Positions 1 to 10,613 of a stretch of 45,449 nucleotides of DNA are shown here, piece by piece. The notes beneath the pieces are model-generated. The model did not search any database. It saw only the letters and a list, made by a program, of their open reading frames with translations, and was not told where the DNA came from. Source of the stretch: Rhodospirillales bacterium (GTDB lineage Bacteria > Pseudomonadota > Alphaproteobacteria > UBA828); the NCBI GenBank assembly GCA_028818565.1, contig JAPPNV010000029.1:1-45449 (forward strand), written 5' to 3'. Made by a program: the position numbers and the translations under genes. The first letter of the stretch is position 1. The number at the start of each line of letters is the position of its first letter.

Positions 1-172
1 AGACCAGCCACCAGACCTCGTGCAGGCCCAAGCGCTTGAGCGCCAGCAGGCTGATGTGACGATGCCCCTCATGGGCCGGGTTGAAGGAGCCGCCGAGCAG
101 GCCGACCTTGCGGCCCGACGGCCGTGCGGGCGAGGCGTCGCCAGGCACCGGCCGCGACCGCCGGCGGCGCAT
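1..172 (-). CDS. nadD: Nicotinate-nucleotide adenylyltransferase NadD, N-terminal part (cut by window edge)
   Basis: NadD transfers AMP from ATP to nicotinate mononucleotide in NAD synthesis. Only about 57 codons are visible; the gene runs off the left edge. Reading the minus strand gives an Arg-rich start ([10 protein letters not shown]), then [20 protein letters not shown], which holds the nucleotidyltransferase signature GGSFNPxHxGH. The ORF track does not list it because it is truncated. I chose the ATG at 172; an in-frame GTG lies two codons upstream at 178. The start is 14 bases after the proA stop, and the order proB-proA-nadD on one strand is common in alphaproteobacteria. The family call is secure; the exact start is not. 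Confidence 0.9.
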   Translation of the reverse strand, partial: MRRRRSRPVPGDASPARPSGRKVGLLGGSFNPAHEGHRHISLLALKRLGLHEVWWLV

Positions 173-186
173 GGGCACGAGAGTGG

Positions 187-1476
187 TCAGGGGCGAACCT
201 GTCCGTTGCCGTAAACCTTGTACTTGTAGGTGGTGAGCTGCTCGACGCCCACCGGCCCCCGCGCATGAAGCTTGCCGGTGGAGATGCCGATCTCGGCCCC
301 CATGCCGAACTCGCCGCCGTCGGCAAACTGGGTCGAGGCGTTGTGCAGCACGATCCCGCTGTCGACGCCCTCCATGAAGCGCTCGGCGGCGGCGGCATCC
401 TCGGTGATGATGCTGTCGGTATGGTGGGAGCCATGCTCGTTGACGTGGGCGATCGCCGCATCGAGCCCGTCCACCACCCCGACCGAGATGATTGCGTCGA
501 GATACTCGGTTCCCCAATCGTCGTCGCCCGCCGCCACAACGCGCGAGTCCATCGCCTGCACGCGTGCATCGCCCCGCACTTCGCAGCCGGCTTCGAACAG
601 CGGCTCGAGGATCGCGGGCAGCGTGTCCGTCACGGCGTCGTCGACCAGCAGGGTCTCGGCAGCGCCGCAAATCCCGGTCCGCCGCATCTTGGCGTTGAAG
701 GTCACGTCGCGCGCCTTTTCCGGGTCGGCGCCGGCATGCACGTAGACGTGGCAGTTGCCATCGAGGTGGGCCATCACCGGCACCCGGCTCTCCGCGAGCA
801 CTCGCTCGATCAGCGAGCGGCCGCCGCGCGGCACGATCAGGTCGAGCACTTCGTCCATGCCGAGCAAGATGCCGACGGCCGCGCGGTCGGTCGTGGGCAC
901 GGGCTGGATGCACCCCGTGGGCAGCCCCGTCTCGGCAAGCGCAGCCCGTAGCGCGGCTGCGATAGCGCGCGAGGAGTGCCAGCTCTCGGAGCCGCCGCGC
1001 AAAATTGCCGCATTACCCGCCATGAGGCAGAGCGCGCCGGCATCGGCGGTCACGTTGGGCCGCGATTCGTAGATGATCCCGATGACGCCGATCGGCACCG
1101 AAACCCGGCGGATGCGAAGCCCGTTGGGCCGCTCCCACTCGCCCAGAAGGCGGCCAAGCGGGTCGTCGAGAGCGGCCACCTGCTCGACACCCGCTGCCAT
1201 GGCTTCGACCCGGCCGGGATCGAGGGCAAGACGGTCAAGCAGGGCGCTGCTCAGGCCGGACGCCTCAGCGGCCGTCATGTCCCTGGCGTTCGCCTCCAGG
1301 ATGGCGGCTTCGTCGCCGCGAATGGCGGACGCTGCAGCCTTGAGCGCACGTCGCCTGTCCTCGGTCGAACTTGCCGCGAGCACCCGCGCCGCCGCGCGCG
1401 CCTCGACGCCGAGCGCATCCATCTCCGCCCGAATGTCGCGGTTCTCGTCGCGGCTCTGCGCCTGGGCGATGCTCAC
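187..1476 (-). CDS. proA: Gamma-glutamyl phosphate reductase ProA
   Basis: ProA reduces gamma-glutamyl phosphate with NADPH to glutamate-5-semialdehyde, the second step of proline synthesis in the cytosol. The protein has 429 residues, a little longer than the usual ~415. Family landmarks include [12 protein letters not shown], the [11 protein letters not shown] loop, and the catalytic cysteine in [15 protein letters not shown]. The C-terminal [23 protein letters not shown] block is present. It starts with ATG at 1476 and overlaps the end of proB by 4 bases, so the two are probably translationally coupled and can form the usual kinase-reductase complex. The unusual GGSESWHSS in place of GGKEA is a small deviation in the NAD-binding loop. 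No other oddity is seen. Confidence 0.97.
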   Translation of the reverse strand: MSIAQAQSRDENRDIRAEMDALGVEARAAARVLAASSTEDRRRALKAAASAIRGDEAAILEANARDMTAAEASGLSSALLDRLALDPGRVEAMAAGVEQVAALDDPLGRLLGEWERPNGLRIRRVSVPIGVIGIIYESRPNVTADAGALCLMAGNAAILRGGSESWHSSRAIAAALRAALAETGLPTGCIQPVPTTDRAAVGILLGMDEVLDLIVPRGGRSLIERVLAESRVPVMAHLDGNCHVYVHAGADPEKARDVTFNAKMRRTGICGAAETLLVDDAVTDTLPAILEPLFEAGCEVRGDARVQAMDSRVVAAGDDDWGTEYLDAIISVGVVDGLDAAIAHVNEHGSHHTDSIITEDAAAAERFMEGVDSGIVLHNASTQFADGGEFGMGAEIGISTGKLHARGPVGVEQLTTYKYKVYGNGQVRP

Positions 1477-2602
1477 GGTGCTTGCTCCTCGTCGAGCACG
1501 AGATCGTCGCGGTGGATCATCTCGGTGCGGCCACGGTAGCCGAGGATGCGCTCTATTTCACGGGATTTGTGGCCGGCGATGCGGCGCGCGTCGGCCGCGG
1601 AATAGGCGACCAGGCCGCGGCCTGCCTCGCCGCCGCGCTCGACCTTGACGGCCACTGCATCGCCTCGCTCGAACGCGCCCTCCACCGCCTTCACGCCGGC
1701 CGGGAGCAGGCTCCGGCCGCGGAGAAGCGCTTGCCAGGCGCCGTTGTCGATGACGAGGGTGCCGCGCGGCTCCAGCGCGCTCGCGATCCAGCTCTTGCGG
1801 GCCGCGCGCGGCGATGCGGTAGAGACGAACCAGGTCGAGTGCGCACCGCCCTCCAGGGCGGCGAGCGGACGCTCGACCGCGCCTTCCGCGATCGCCATAT
1901 GGCAGCCCGCCGCCATCGCGTGCTTGGCCGCGGCGATCTTGGTCACCATGCCGCCGGCGGCCGTCGGCGTGCCGATCGTGCCCGCCATCGCTTCGATCTG
2001 GGGCGTGATGCGCTCGACCGTGGGAATCCAGCGGGCGTCGGGGTCGCGCCGCGGGTCGGTTTCGTAGAGGCCGTCGACATCGGAGAGCAGGACCAGAAGG
2101 TCCGCGCTCATCATCACCGCAACCCGCGCGGCGAGCCGGTCGTTGTCGCCGAAGCGGATCTCGTTGGTGGCGACAGTGTCGTTCTCGTTGATCACGGGTA
2201 CGGTGCCAAGCGCGAGCAACGTGTTGATCGTGCTGCGCGCGTTGAGGTAGCGCCGGCGGGCCTCGGTATCCTCATGCGTCAAAAGGATTTGCGCGACGCC
2301 GATGCCGTGGCGGGCGAGCGCCGACTGATACGCATGAGCCAGCCTGATCTGGCCGCAGGCTGCCGCTGCCTGCATTTCCTCCAGCCTCAGTTCGCCCTCC
2401 GGGAGCCTGAGATGACCGCGCCCAATGGCGATCGCACCTGACGAGACGATCAGCACGTCCTTGCTGCGGCTGCGCAAATGAGCGATGTCCCGCGCAAGGC
2501 CGTCCAGCCAAGCTTCGTTGAGGGCACCGGTCTCGGGGTCGGCAAGCAGCGCCGAGCCGATCTTGACCACGGTGCGCGACGCGTTGGCGAGCGAGGGCTG
2601 CA

Positions 2603-2603
<1 letters not shown>
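1473..2603 (-). CDS. proB: Glutamate 5-kinase ProB with C-terminal PUA domain
   Basis: ProB phosphorylates glutamate to gamma-glutamyl phosphate and is the proline-inhibited first enzyme of the pathway. Residues 1 to about 260 form the amino-acid kinase domain ([47 protein letters not shown]). The last ~100 residues fit a PUA domain ([25 protein letters not shown]). The ATG at 2603 overlaps the obgE stop as TGATG; the track's start at 2606 is a GTG one codon earlier. Coupling on both sides (obgE upstream, proA downstream) suggests one long transcript. The PUA-containing form is the common bacterial type, so nothing here is exceptional. Confidence 0.97.
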
Positions 2604-3667
<1,064 letters not shown>

Positions 3668-3925
3668 TTACGCGCTCGGCTCGACCGAGACGACCATCTT
3701 TCCGCCGCTGCGCCGCGCGAATTTCACTTGGCCGTCGGTCAGCGCAAAGAGCGTGTGATCGCGCCCGATCCCGACGTTCTCGCCCGGGTGCCACTTGGTG
3801 CCCCGCTGGCGCGCGATAATGTTGCCAGGGATCACCGCCTCGCCGCCGAACTTCTTGATGCCAAGCCGGCGACCCGCCGTGTCCCGGCCGTTGCGCGAAC
3901 TGCCGCCCGCCTTTTTGTGCGCCAT
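3668..3925 (-). CDS. rpmA: 50S ribosomal protein L27
   Basis: L27 reaches toward the peptidyl-transferase centre of the 50S subunit. The 85-residue product matches the family along its whole length: [48 protein letters not shown] and [10 protein letters not shown]. Length is typical, and the mature N-terminus AHKKAGGS needs no processing as it does in Firmicutes. Its ATG at 3925 overlaps the rplU stop (ATGA), an unusually tight rplU-rpmA junction that implies coupled translation. Confidence 0.98.
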   Translation of the reverse strand: MAHKKAGGSSRNGRDTAGRRLGIKKFGGEAVIPGNIIARQRGTKWHPGENVGIGRDHTLFALTDGQVKFARRSGGKMVVSVEPSA

Positions 3926-4602
3926 CAGCTTTTCTCCTCCGCCGGCTCGTCCGCAGGTGACTCAGCGGTCTCCTCGACCGGCGTGTCGGTCGTCTCGTCT
4001 GCAGAGGGCTCATCCGCCTCGGTCGCCGGCGCCTCGGCTGCCGCATCGGCCGTCTCCTCTGCCATCGGAGCAGCGGCCTCTTCCACCGGCGGCTCGGCAG
4101 GCTCTGGGGTCGCCGCTTCAGCGGGCGCGGGTGCGGTCTCTTCGGGCGTCTCGTCCTTGGCGGCCGGCTTCTTGCGGGTCCTCGGCTTGGCAGCGGCCTT
4201 CGCTCGCGTCGACCTCTTGGGCTTGGCGCCGGTTGCCTCTTCACCTTCCGCCGCCGCCTTCTTCCGCCGGCGCGCCTTCCGCTTCTGCCCTGCCGCCAGA
4301 ATCTCGTCGATGCGGAGCACCGTCAGTTCCTGCCGGTGCCCGCGCTTGCGGCGATGGTTCTTCCGCCGCTTCTTGCGGAAGACGATGATCTTCTCGCCGC
4401 GCGTGTGCTCGACAACCGTGGCCGCCACCCGCGCGCCCTCGACCAGCGGCTGGCCGAGCGAGACGGTCTCGCCGTCGCTCATCGCCAGCACTTCGCCGAG
4501 CTCGATCGCCTCACCGGCCTCGGCCTTCAGCCGTTCCACCCGGATAACGTCGTCCGGCGCGACGCGGTATTGCTTCCCGCCAGAGCGAACCACAGCGAAC
4601 AT
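3925..4602 (-). CDS. rplU: 50S ribosomal protein L21 with a long low-complexity C-terminal extension
   Basis: L21 binds 23S rRNA in the 50S subunit. Residues 1 to about 105 are a normal L21 ([38 protein letters not shown]). The protein then continues for ~120 residues where most L21 proteins stop. This tail first has a Lys/Arg-rich block ([30 protein letters not shown]), then an acidic Ala-Pro-Glu-Thr stretch ([19 protein letters not shown]) that ends EPAEEKS. I chose the ATG at 4602 because [12 protein letters not shown] is the family N-terminus; the track's ATG at 4611 adds only MVV. A strong promoter lies about 50 bases upstream. The tail is in frame and uses GC-rich codons like its neighbours, so it is part of the gene and not a misassembly. 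Confidence 0.96.
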   Translation of the reverse strand: MFAVVRSGGKQYRVAPDDVIRVERLKAEAGEAIELGEVLAMSDGETVSLGQPLVEGARVAATVVEHTRGEKIIVFRKKRRKNHRRKRGHRQELTVLRIDEILAAGQKRKARRRKKAAAEGEEATGAKPKRSTRAKAAAKPRTRKKPAAKDETPEETAPAPAEAATPEPAEPPVEEAAAPMAEETADAAAEAPATEADEPSADETTDTPVEETAESPADEPAEEKS

Positions 4603-4649
4603 GACAACCATCCGTTTTGGGGGCGCGGGGCACGTCCCGCGGCGGGCGC

Positions 4650-4677
4650 ACTATAGGCCGGACGTCCCCGGTGTCAA
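4650..4677 (-). promoter_or_regulatory. Sigma70-type promoter for rplU-rpmA-obgE-proB-proA
   Basis: On the minus strand TTGACA (4672-4677) and TATAGT (4650-4655) are separated by 16 bases. The -35 is perfect and the -10 matches at four positions including the key first and last bases. It would start transcription roughly 40 bases before the rplU ATG at 4602. It is among the clearest promoters in the window, as expected before ribosomal protein genes. Confidence 0.75.
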
Positions 4678-4763
4678 TCGGTGGTAGGGCCTGATCATAT
4701 CCCTCGGGCGCCGGGCGCTCGCGTGGCTACGCCCCTCTCGGCGCGCGGCGCAGTCGCGCCGTT

Positions 4764-4779
4764 CGGGCCCGACGGCCCG
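4764..4779 (-). terminator. Possible hairpin terminator after the LpxL-type gene
   Basis: CGGGCC-N4-GGCCCG forms a 6-bp perfect GC stem about 35 bases after the stop of the acyltransferase gene on the minus strand and before the rplU promoter. No T-run follows, so it is only a weak terminator candidate; position is the main argument. Confidence 0.3.
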
Positions 4780-4811
4780 GCTCTCTTCATTCTCTACAAG
4801 CTTGGGGTTTC

Positions 4812-5702
4812 TCAGTCCAGCCATCGCCGGTGCAGCCATAGCCATTGTGCGGGCCGATCCCGGATCCAATCCTCGAGCGTGCGATTGATGGCGACCGTGA
4901 TCGCGCGGATGCGCTCCTCCCGCGTACCCTCCTCAGGCATGGCCAGCTTGGGATACACGGTGACTCGGAACGACGCGCCGGTGAGCCGCTCCACCCTGAC
5001 CGGCCACACCGGGCAGTCGTAGCGCAGCGCGAGAGTCCCCACGGCCGGCGCGGTCATGGCATCGCGGCCGAAGAAGGGGACCGGGATGCCGGTGTTGAGT
5101 TTCTGATCCACCAGGAGAGCGGCGTGCCCGCCGGCGCCGAGCGTGCGCACCAGCTCGCGCGTGCCGTCGTGGCCCTTGGGCACGAGGTGCTGCATGACCG
5201 CACCCCTGATCCGCGAGATCATGCGGTCGACGATCGGGTTGTTCGCCGCCCTGTAGACGACAGTTGCCGGTATTCCGCCCTGCTCCAGCGTGAGCGCTGC
5301 GATCTCCCAATTGCCGATATGGCCCGAGAAGAAGATTCCGCCGGTGGGGGAGCGCTTGGCCTCTTCCAGGTAGGCGCGCCCGACGAGCTCGACCCGCCCG
5401 CCCGGCGCGTCGACAGAAAAGCGGTGGAGATGCGGGTATTCCGCAGCGACACGGCCGAGATGGCGCCACATGCGGCGGGCGCAACGCCGGACCTCGGCGG
5501 GTGAAAGCTCGGGCAACGCGCGAGCGAGATTGTCGAGGCCCTGCCGGTGCACCGGGAGCATCGGTCCGATGGAACCACCCAGAACGGCACCAAGAGCCGA
5601 CGCCCATCCCACAGGCAGCGCGCCGAGAAGCCCGAAGAAGACATGGGCGGCGGCGGCCTCGCAGACGTGCCGCGCCGTGCGCGCCGGCCCCCGCTTAGCC
5701 AC
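4812..5702 (-). CDS. Lipid A biosynthesis acyltransferase, LpxL/HtrB family
   Basis: Members of this inner-membrane family add a secondary acyl chain to the Kdo-lipid A precursor. The 296-residue protein has the catalytic HxxxxE motif in FFSGHIGNWEIA, the conserved LVDQKLNTGIPVPFFGR block and the C-terminal PAQWLWLHRRW typical of LpxL/LpxM. A hydrophobic segment near residues 18-45 can anchor it to the membrane. It overlaps lpxK by 8 bases and closes the lipid A block lpxK-waaA-DUF374-msbA, which supports a role in the same pathway. The chain length and position it transfers cannot be read from sequence, so no specific symbol is given. Confidence 0.9.
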   Translation of the reverse strand: MAKRGPARTARHVCEAAAAHVFFGLLGALPVGWASALGAVLGGSIGPMLPVHRQGLDNLARALPELSPAEVRRCARRMWRHLGRVAAEYPHLHRFSVDAPGGRVELVGRAYLEEAKRSPTGGIFFSGHIGNWEIAALTLEQGGIPATVVYRAANNPIVDRMISRIRGAVMQHLVPKGHDGTRELVRTLGAGGHAALLVDQKLNTGIPVPFFGRDAMTAPAVGTLALRYDCPVWPVRVERLTGASFRVTVYPKLAMPEEGTREERIRAITVAINRTLEDWIRDRPAQWLWLHRRWLD

Positions 5703-6687
5703 GGCGGCAGCGCGTCACGAGCGGCGCCAGCAGGGATCGCGGCTCGGCCGGGTCGCGCCAGGCGAGAGTGACGGAGAGCGTGCGAACCGCCGCTCTTGAG
5801 TCCAGCGGCAGCCGCACATGGTCCTTTTCGGTCGTGACCGGCACGGCGTCCCGCTCTTTCGCTTGGTCGACGATGGCCGCAATCTCTCCCGGCTTATAGC
5901 GGTGGTGGTCCGCGAAGGCATGCTGCGCGATCACATTGCAGCCGTTTTCTGCCAGCGTCTCGAAGAACTTCTCCGGCCGCCCGATCCCGGCGAAGGCGAC
6001 GATTGGCTGCTCTCGGAGCGTCCGAATTTCGTCGCCAGGCATCAGCGAAGCCTCGATCACGGGCAGGTCGTGCGGCCCGAGCGCCGCGAGTACACCCTCT
6101 CGGTCGACACCGACAAGAACCAACGCATGCGCCCGGCCGAGCCCACAGGCGAGCGGCTCGCGCAACGGCCCGGCAGGCAACAGACGGCCATTGCCGAAGC
6201 CGGCGCCGCCATCCACGACCGCGAAGCAAAAGTCCTTCGCCAGGCCCGGCGTTTGCATGCCGTCGTCCATGAGCAACACGTCAGCGCCTGCGGACGCCGC
6301 AGCGGCGGCTCCCGCCGGCCGGTCGCGGCACAGCCAGGTTGGCGTTTCCCGCGCCAGCAACAACGCCTCGTCGCCGACCGCGTCTGCCGTGTGGTGGGCG
6401 GGATCGACCCTGAGCGGGCCCCGCTCGCTGCCGCGATAGCCGCGCGTGAGGATGTGCGGGCGAACGCCCTCCTCGGCCAGCAGCGCAGCGAGGGCGAGAA
6501 CGGTGGGGGTCTTGCCCGTACCGCCCACCGTGAAGTTGCCGACGCAAATCACCGGACGCTCGGCTTTCGACGGCCGAGCCAGAGCGGCGTGGCTCCGCGC
6601 GCCCAGGCGATAGAGCCAGGAGAGCGGCGTCAACGCGGCGGCGGCAACACCGCCGCTCTCAGCCGCCCAGAAATTCGGCGCGCGCAT
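5695..6687 (-). CDS. lpxK: Tetraacyldisaccharide 4'-kinase LpxK
   Basis: LpxK phosphorylates the 4' position of tetraacyldisaccharide-1-phosphate to give lipid IVA, at the cytoplasmic face of the inner membrane. The 330-residue product begins MRAPNFW, the usual LpxK start, followed by a hydrophobic segment with PLSWLYRLG and the Walker A loop VGNFTVGGTGKTPTV near residue 50. LLMDDGMQTPGLAKD corresponds to the conserved DDGxQ region. I chose the ATG at 6687; the track's first codon (6696) is a GTG three codons earlier. The start lies inside the last 29 bases of waaA, an ordinary overlap in this packed block. Confidence 0.95.
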   Translation of the reverse strand: MRAPNFWAAESGGVAAAALTPLSWLYRLGARSHAALARPSKAERPVICVGNFTVGGTGKTPTVLALAALLAEEGVRPHILTRGYRGSERGPLRVDPAHHTADAVGDEALLLARETPTWLCRDRPAGAAAAASAGADVLLMDDGMQTPGLAKDFCFAVVDGGAGFGNGRLLPAGPLREPLACGLGRAHALVLVGVDREGVLAALGPHDLPVIEASLMPGDEIRTLREQPIVAFAGIGRPEKFFETLAENGCNVIAQHAFADHHRYKPGEIAAIVDQAKERDAVPVTTEKDHVRLPLDSRAAVRTLSVTLAWRDPAEPRSLLAPLVTRCRRG

Positions 6688-7972
6688 CGTCGCCACTGGG
6701 TTCGAGGTGATCGCGGATCAGGTCGAGCGTCGCTTCGGCCGCACCGGCGAGCGCAGCCGCGGCCTCGCGCGCGGCGGCCGCGCGCGAGGATTGCGCGCTC
6801 TCTTCTTCGAGCAAGGCGCGCACGGCACCGGCGAGCGCATCCGGGTCGCTCACCCGGTGGAGCGCATCGGCGTCCTCCAATGCGGCGTATGCCTCAGCGA
6901 AATTCTCCGTGTGCGGGCCCGCAATGAGCGCGCAATCGAGCCGCGCCGGCTCCAGCGGGTTGTGCCCACCGTGGGGCGCAAGCGAGCCGCCGATGAACGC
7001 GATATCTCCGAGGCGGTAGACCAGGCCGAGTTCGCCCAGCGTATCGACGAGGTAGACGGCGGTCGACGGTGTGATCGCGCCATTCGCCGAGCGCCGGGCG
7101 GTGGCGAGGCCACTGCGCTCCAGCATCTCAGTTACTAAGGCGCCCCGCTCCGGGTGACGCAGCGCCAGGATCGTCAGCAAATCGGGGAAGATTCGACGCA
7201 AGGCAGATGCCGCCTCGGAAATGGCCGCCTCCTCGCCCTCGTGGGTGCTCGCCGCGATCCAGCGAGGCCGCCCGCCGATGGCCTGCTTGAGGTCTTTGAC
7301 GGCATCCACGTCAGCCGGCAGAGGCGGTGCGTCGTTCTTGAGGTTTCCGCGAACCGCGACGTTGCGCGCGCCGAGCGCGCGAAAGCGTGCCGCATCTGTC
7401 TCCGTCTGCGCCAGGACGCCGGTGAAGGCTGCGAGCAGGGGTTGGCACAAGTGCGGCGCTCGCCGCCAGCGCTCGCCGGAACGGGCGGACATGCGCGCAT
7501 TGACCAGCAGCATGGGGATACCGCGCCCGGCGGTCTCCAGGATGAGGTTGGGCCAAAGCTCCGATTCCACCCAGACCGCAAGGTCCGGTCGCCAGTGCCC
7601 GGCGAACCGCCGCACCGCGGCAGGCCGGTCGACCGGCGCAAATTGATGGATAACCCCGACCGGAAGTCGCTCGTCCAGTAGCCGCGCGGATGTGACGGTA
7701 CCGGAGGTAATCAAGACGTGAACGTCGGGAAACGCTTCGCGCAAGCGCTCGACCAGCGGCAGCAAAGACAGGCTCTCGCCGACGCTCACTGCATGCATCC
7801 AGACCAGCCTGCCATCGGGACGCGGCATGCCAGGCCGACCGAGCCGCTCACTGAAGCGGGCGCGGTCTTCCTTGCCTCGGCGTCGACGGTGGGCAAGCCA
7901 GGCGTGGACGACCGGTGTGGCGAGCACGCTTGCACAGCGATAACTGCGCGGCGTGATCAGAGCCTCGATCAT
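6659..7972 (-). CDS. waaA: 3-deoxy-D-manno-octulosonic acid (Kdo) transferase WaaA
   Basis: WaaA moves Kdo from CMP-Kdo to lipid IVA, a GT-B fold glycosyltransferase (GT30) attached to the inner membrane. The 437-residue protein holds the catalytic acidic motif FSERLGRP near the N-terminus, then VWMHAVSVGESLS, WVESELWPNLI and the nucleotide-binding end GGSLAPHGGHNPLEPA. Length is typical. Its ATG overlaps the DUF374 gene stop as ATGA, so translation is coupled. Whether one or two Kdo residues are added cannot be told by eye. Confidence 0.95.
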   Translation of the reverse strand: MIEALITPRSYRCASVLATPVVHAWLAHRRRRGKEDRARFSERLGRPGMPRPDGRLVWMHAVSVGESLSLLPLVERLREAFPDVHVLITSGTVTSARLLDERLPVGVIHQFAPVDRPAAVRRFAGHWRPDLAVWVESELWPNLILETAGRGIPMLLVNARMSARSGERWRRAPHLCQPLLAAFTGVLAQTETDAARFRALGARNVAVRGNLKNDAPPLPADVDAVKDLKQAIGGRPRWIAASTHEGEEAAISEAASALRRIFPDLLTILALRHPERGALVTEMLERSGLATARRSANGAITPSTAVYLVDTLGELGLVYRLGDIAFIGGSLAPHGGHNPLEPARLDCALIAGPHTENFAEAYAALEDADALHRVSDPDALAGAVRALLEEESAQSSRAAAAREAAAALAGAAEATLDLIRDHLEPSGDDARAEFLGG

Positions 7973-8721
7973 TGGCGCGCCACGGCCGGCGCCGCACCGG
8001 CGCGGCGTTCGCGCGTTCGCGCGACCTCTCCGGCTGGCTCGATTGGCTCCGCGCCCACCATTCGATCGGCTTCGGCGGTAAGCTCGTTGAGCCGCTCTTC
8101 CAGGGTCAGGCGCGCGCTCTCCCGCGCGGACTCATCGGCATCCGCAGCGACATGGAGCGGCGGCCCCCACAGATAGGCGCCGCGGCCGAAGGGCAGGGCG
8201 ATCACGAAGCGATCCCAACTGTTTGCCGCCGCGCGCCGCGAGACTGCATAGGTGTATGGCACGATTGGCGCGCCGGAGAGTCGCGCCAACGCGATGATTC
8301 CAGGCTGAACGCGCATCCGGGGGCCGCGCGGCCCGTCCGGGCTGATGGCAACATAGCCGCCCCCCTTCAGCACGCGGAGCGAGGCACGACCTGCCGCCAT
8401 GCCACCCCGCGTGCGCGAGCCGCGGATCGGCACCACGCCCACATGCCGTGTTGCGCGCGCAATGCTTTCGCCGTCACGGTGGCGGGAAATCATGACGTGA
8501 ATCGGCGTACCCTTCGGCCAGCCATGCGGCGCCAGCATCAGCCGACCGTGCCAGAAGGCGCAGATAAAAGGTTGGCCCGCGCGTATCAGCGCTTCGGCGT
8601 CCTCGCGACCGCGAATCCGCCAGCGGGTCGTGGCGAAGACGAAGCTCGCAAACCGCGCGTAGAGCCAGACGAGCACAGCGCGCCCGAACCGGCTCTGCGA
8701 AACGCGCTTGCCGAGAGACAT
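7969..8721 (-). CDS. DUF374 family lysophospholipid acyltransferase-like protein
   Basis: DUF374 proteins belong to the glycerophospholipid acyltransferase superfamily and in alphaproteobacteria usually sit beside waaA and lpxK. The 250-residue product has the expected landmarks: AFWHGRLMLAPHGW (HxxxxM/D region), IPIRGSRTRGGMAA-like VVPIRGSRTRGG, and the acceptor motif AISPDGPRGPRMRVQPG. The first ~30 residues can form a membrane-associated segment. It lies 2 bases after msbA and overlaps waaA by 4 bases. The substrate is not established for the family; an envelope-lipid role follows from context only. The Ala/Arg-rich C-terminal tail (~25 residues) is poorly conserved. Confidence 0.88.
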   Translation of the reverse strand: MSLGKRVSQSRFGRAVLVWLYARFASFVFATTRWRIRGREDAEALIRAGQPFICAFWHGRLMLAPHGWPKGTPIHVMISRHRDGESIARATRHVGVVPIRGSRTRGGMAAGRASLRVLKGGGYVAISPDGPRGPRMRVQPGIIALARLSGAPIVPYTYAVSRRAAANSWDRFVIALPFGRGAYLWGPPLHVAADADESARESARLTLEERLNELTAEADRMVGAEPIEPAGEVARTRERRAGAAPAVARQ

Positions 8722-8723
8722 GC

Positions 8724-10526
8724 CTATTCGGCGGCCATGCCCGCGGTAAACTGCACGGCATGAAGCCGCGCATAGACCCCGCCCGCTGCCAGCAGCGAGC
8801 GATGCGAGCCCGTTTCCGCGAGTCTGCCGCCCTCCAGGACGTAAATCCGGTCAGCCTCCTGGACCGTGGAGAGACGGTGGGCGATGACCAGGGTCGTGCG
8901 GCCCTGCATCAGGCTACGCAATGCGGTCTGAACCTGCCGCTCGGATTCGGCGTCAAGCGCGCTGGTCGCCTCGTCGAGCAGCAGGATGGGAGCATCCTTG
9001 AGCATGGCGCGGGCGATGGAGAGCCGCTGCCGCTGCCCGCCGGAGAGTTTGACCCCGCGCTCACCGATGATCGTGTCGTAGCCGTCGGGCAGCTCCCGAA
9101 TGAAGCGATCGGCGCCCGCCGCTTGCGCGGCAGCCACGATGTCGTTTTCGCTGGCGTCGATACGCCCGTAGGCGATGTTGGCGCGGACGCTCTCGTCGAA
9201 CAGCACCGCCTCCTGGCTCACCAGCCCCACCGCGTCGCGCACGCTCTCGATCGTCGCCGTGCGGACGTCGATCCCGTCGATGCTGACCGTCCCTTCGTCC
9301 ACGTCGTAGAACCGGGGGATCAGGTTCAGCACGGTGGATTTCCCTGCGCCGGAAGGGCCGACGAGCGCGACCGTCTCTCCTGCCGGGACATTCAGGCTCA
9401 CTTCGAGAAGGGCATGCGTGCCGTTCGGGTAGGAAAAGCTCACGCCCTCCAGCGCGATGGCACCGCCCGTGACCTTGAGCGGGCGTGCATCCGGGGCCTC
9501 GGCGACGCGGGGCTCGGTGTCCAACAGGTCGAACACGCGCTGGCTGGCGGCGAGGCCTTCTTGCAGGCTGGCGTTGAGATTGGCGAGCGCCTTGAGCGGC
9601 CGATAGGCGAGCAGCATGGCTGTGACGAAGGCGAAGAAGGCGCCGGGCGTGAGCGCGCCCTCGATCACCTGCCAGCCGCCATAGAGGATCAGCAGGGCGA
9701 TGAATAGGCCACCGAGCGTTTCCATGATCGGCGTCGCGGCGGCGCGCACGCGCTGCTGCTTGAAGATCAGGCGGAAGACGCTCTCGATCAGGCGGTCGGT
9801 GCGCGCGGATTCGAAGCGCTCGCGGTTATAGGCCTTGACGTGGCGCGCGCCCTGAAACGTCTCGTTGAGCCGCGCGGTGAAGAGGCCGAGCTCGTTGAGG
9901 GCGGAGGTCGAGACCTTGCGCATGCGCCGGCCGATCTTCGAAATCGGGTAGATCGCGACGGGGAAGACCACACAGGCGATCAGCGCAAGCTTCCAGTCCT
10001 TCTCGAACATCACGCCGACCAGGAACAACAGGGTCAGCGAATCCTTGACCATGCCGGTGAGCGCGTTCGAGACGGCGTTGCGCATCATGTTGACGTCGTT
10101 GGTGAGCCGCGAGACCAGCCGGCCGGACGCCGTGTCCTGGAAGAAGGCGAGGTCGAAGCGAAGGATGTGGGCAAAGACCCGGCTCTGCAGGTCGGCGATG
10201 ATGCGCTGCCCGACGAAGGCCATCAGCACCGCTTGCCCGTAAGTGGCGGCACCCCGGATCAGCGTGATCCCGATGACCGCGATGGGCACCACGATGAGCA
10301 GCGTGCGGTCCTTCTCAAGGAAGATCTGGTCCAGCACGGGCTCCATGAGGTAGGCAAGCGCTGCCGTGGAGCCGCCTGCGAACACCATGCAAATCCCCGC
10401 GAGGAGCAAGCGGCCCACATGGGGGCGCACGTGATCGCGCACGAGGCGCACCAAGAGGTGCCTCGTCGAGCCTGGTCGCTGGGGCGGGTCAGGTCGTTCC
10501 ACGGCTTTCGCCCAGCACTGGGGCAA
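8724..10526 (-). CDS. msbA: Lipid A/LPS flippase-type ABC transporter MsbA
   Basis: MsbA is a homodimeric ABC exporter that flips core-lipid A across the inner membrane. The 600-residue half-transporter has a six-helix membrane domain (to ~residue 320), then an ATPase with Walker A GPSGAGKST, signature LSGGQRQRLSIARAML, Walker B ILLLDEATSALD and H-loop VIAHRLST. LRFDLAFFQDTASGRLVSRLTND is a typical MsbA intracellular loop. The track start at 10526 is a TTG; a GTG eight codons downstream (10502, before ERPDPPQ) is equally possible and would fit the usual N-terminal length. Location directly before the DUF374-waaA-lpxK genes supports the lipid A role over a generic exporter. Confidence 0.92.
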   Translation of the reverse strand: MPQCWAKAVERPDPPQRPGSTRHLLVRLVRDHVRPHVGRLLLAGICMVFAGGSTAALAYLMEPVLDQIFLEKDRTLLIVVPIAVIGITLIRGAATYGQAVLMAFVGQRIIADLQSRVFAHILRFDLAFFQDTASGRLVSRLTNDVNMMRNAVSNALTGMVKDSLTLLFLVGVMFEKDWKLALIACVVFPVAIYPISKIGRRMRKVSTSALNELGLFTARLNETFQGARHVKAYNRERFESARTDRLIESVFRLIFKQQRVRAAATPIMETLGGLFIALLILYGGWQVIEGALTPGAFFAFVTAMLLAYRPLKALANLNASLQEGLAASQRVFDLLDTEPRVAEAPDARPLKVTGGAIALEGVSFSYPNGTHALLEVSLNVPAGETVALVGPSGAGKSTVLNLIPRFYDVDEGTVSIDGIDVRTATIESVRDAVGLVSQEAVLFDESVRANIAYGRIDASENDIVAAAQAAGADRFIRELPDGYDTIIGERGVKLSGGQRQRLSIARAMLKDAPILLLDEATSALDAESERQVQTALRSLMQGRTTLVIAHRLSTVQEADRIYVLEGGRLAETGSHRSLLAAGGVYARLHAVQFTAGMAAE

Positions 10527-10613
10527 TGCCTAAACGCTTGAAATCAGTCCAATAGCATGGCGAAGCCGCAGGCTCCAGCCGGGGCATACGGGATGAGGCC
10601 GCGCCGTCGGTGC

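Noticed and set aside
4764-4779. Certain intrinsic terminator after the LpxL-type gene
   Set aside because: The stem is short and no T-run follows, so it is listed only as a weak candidate.
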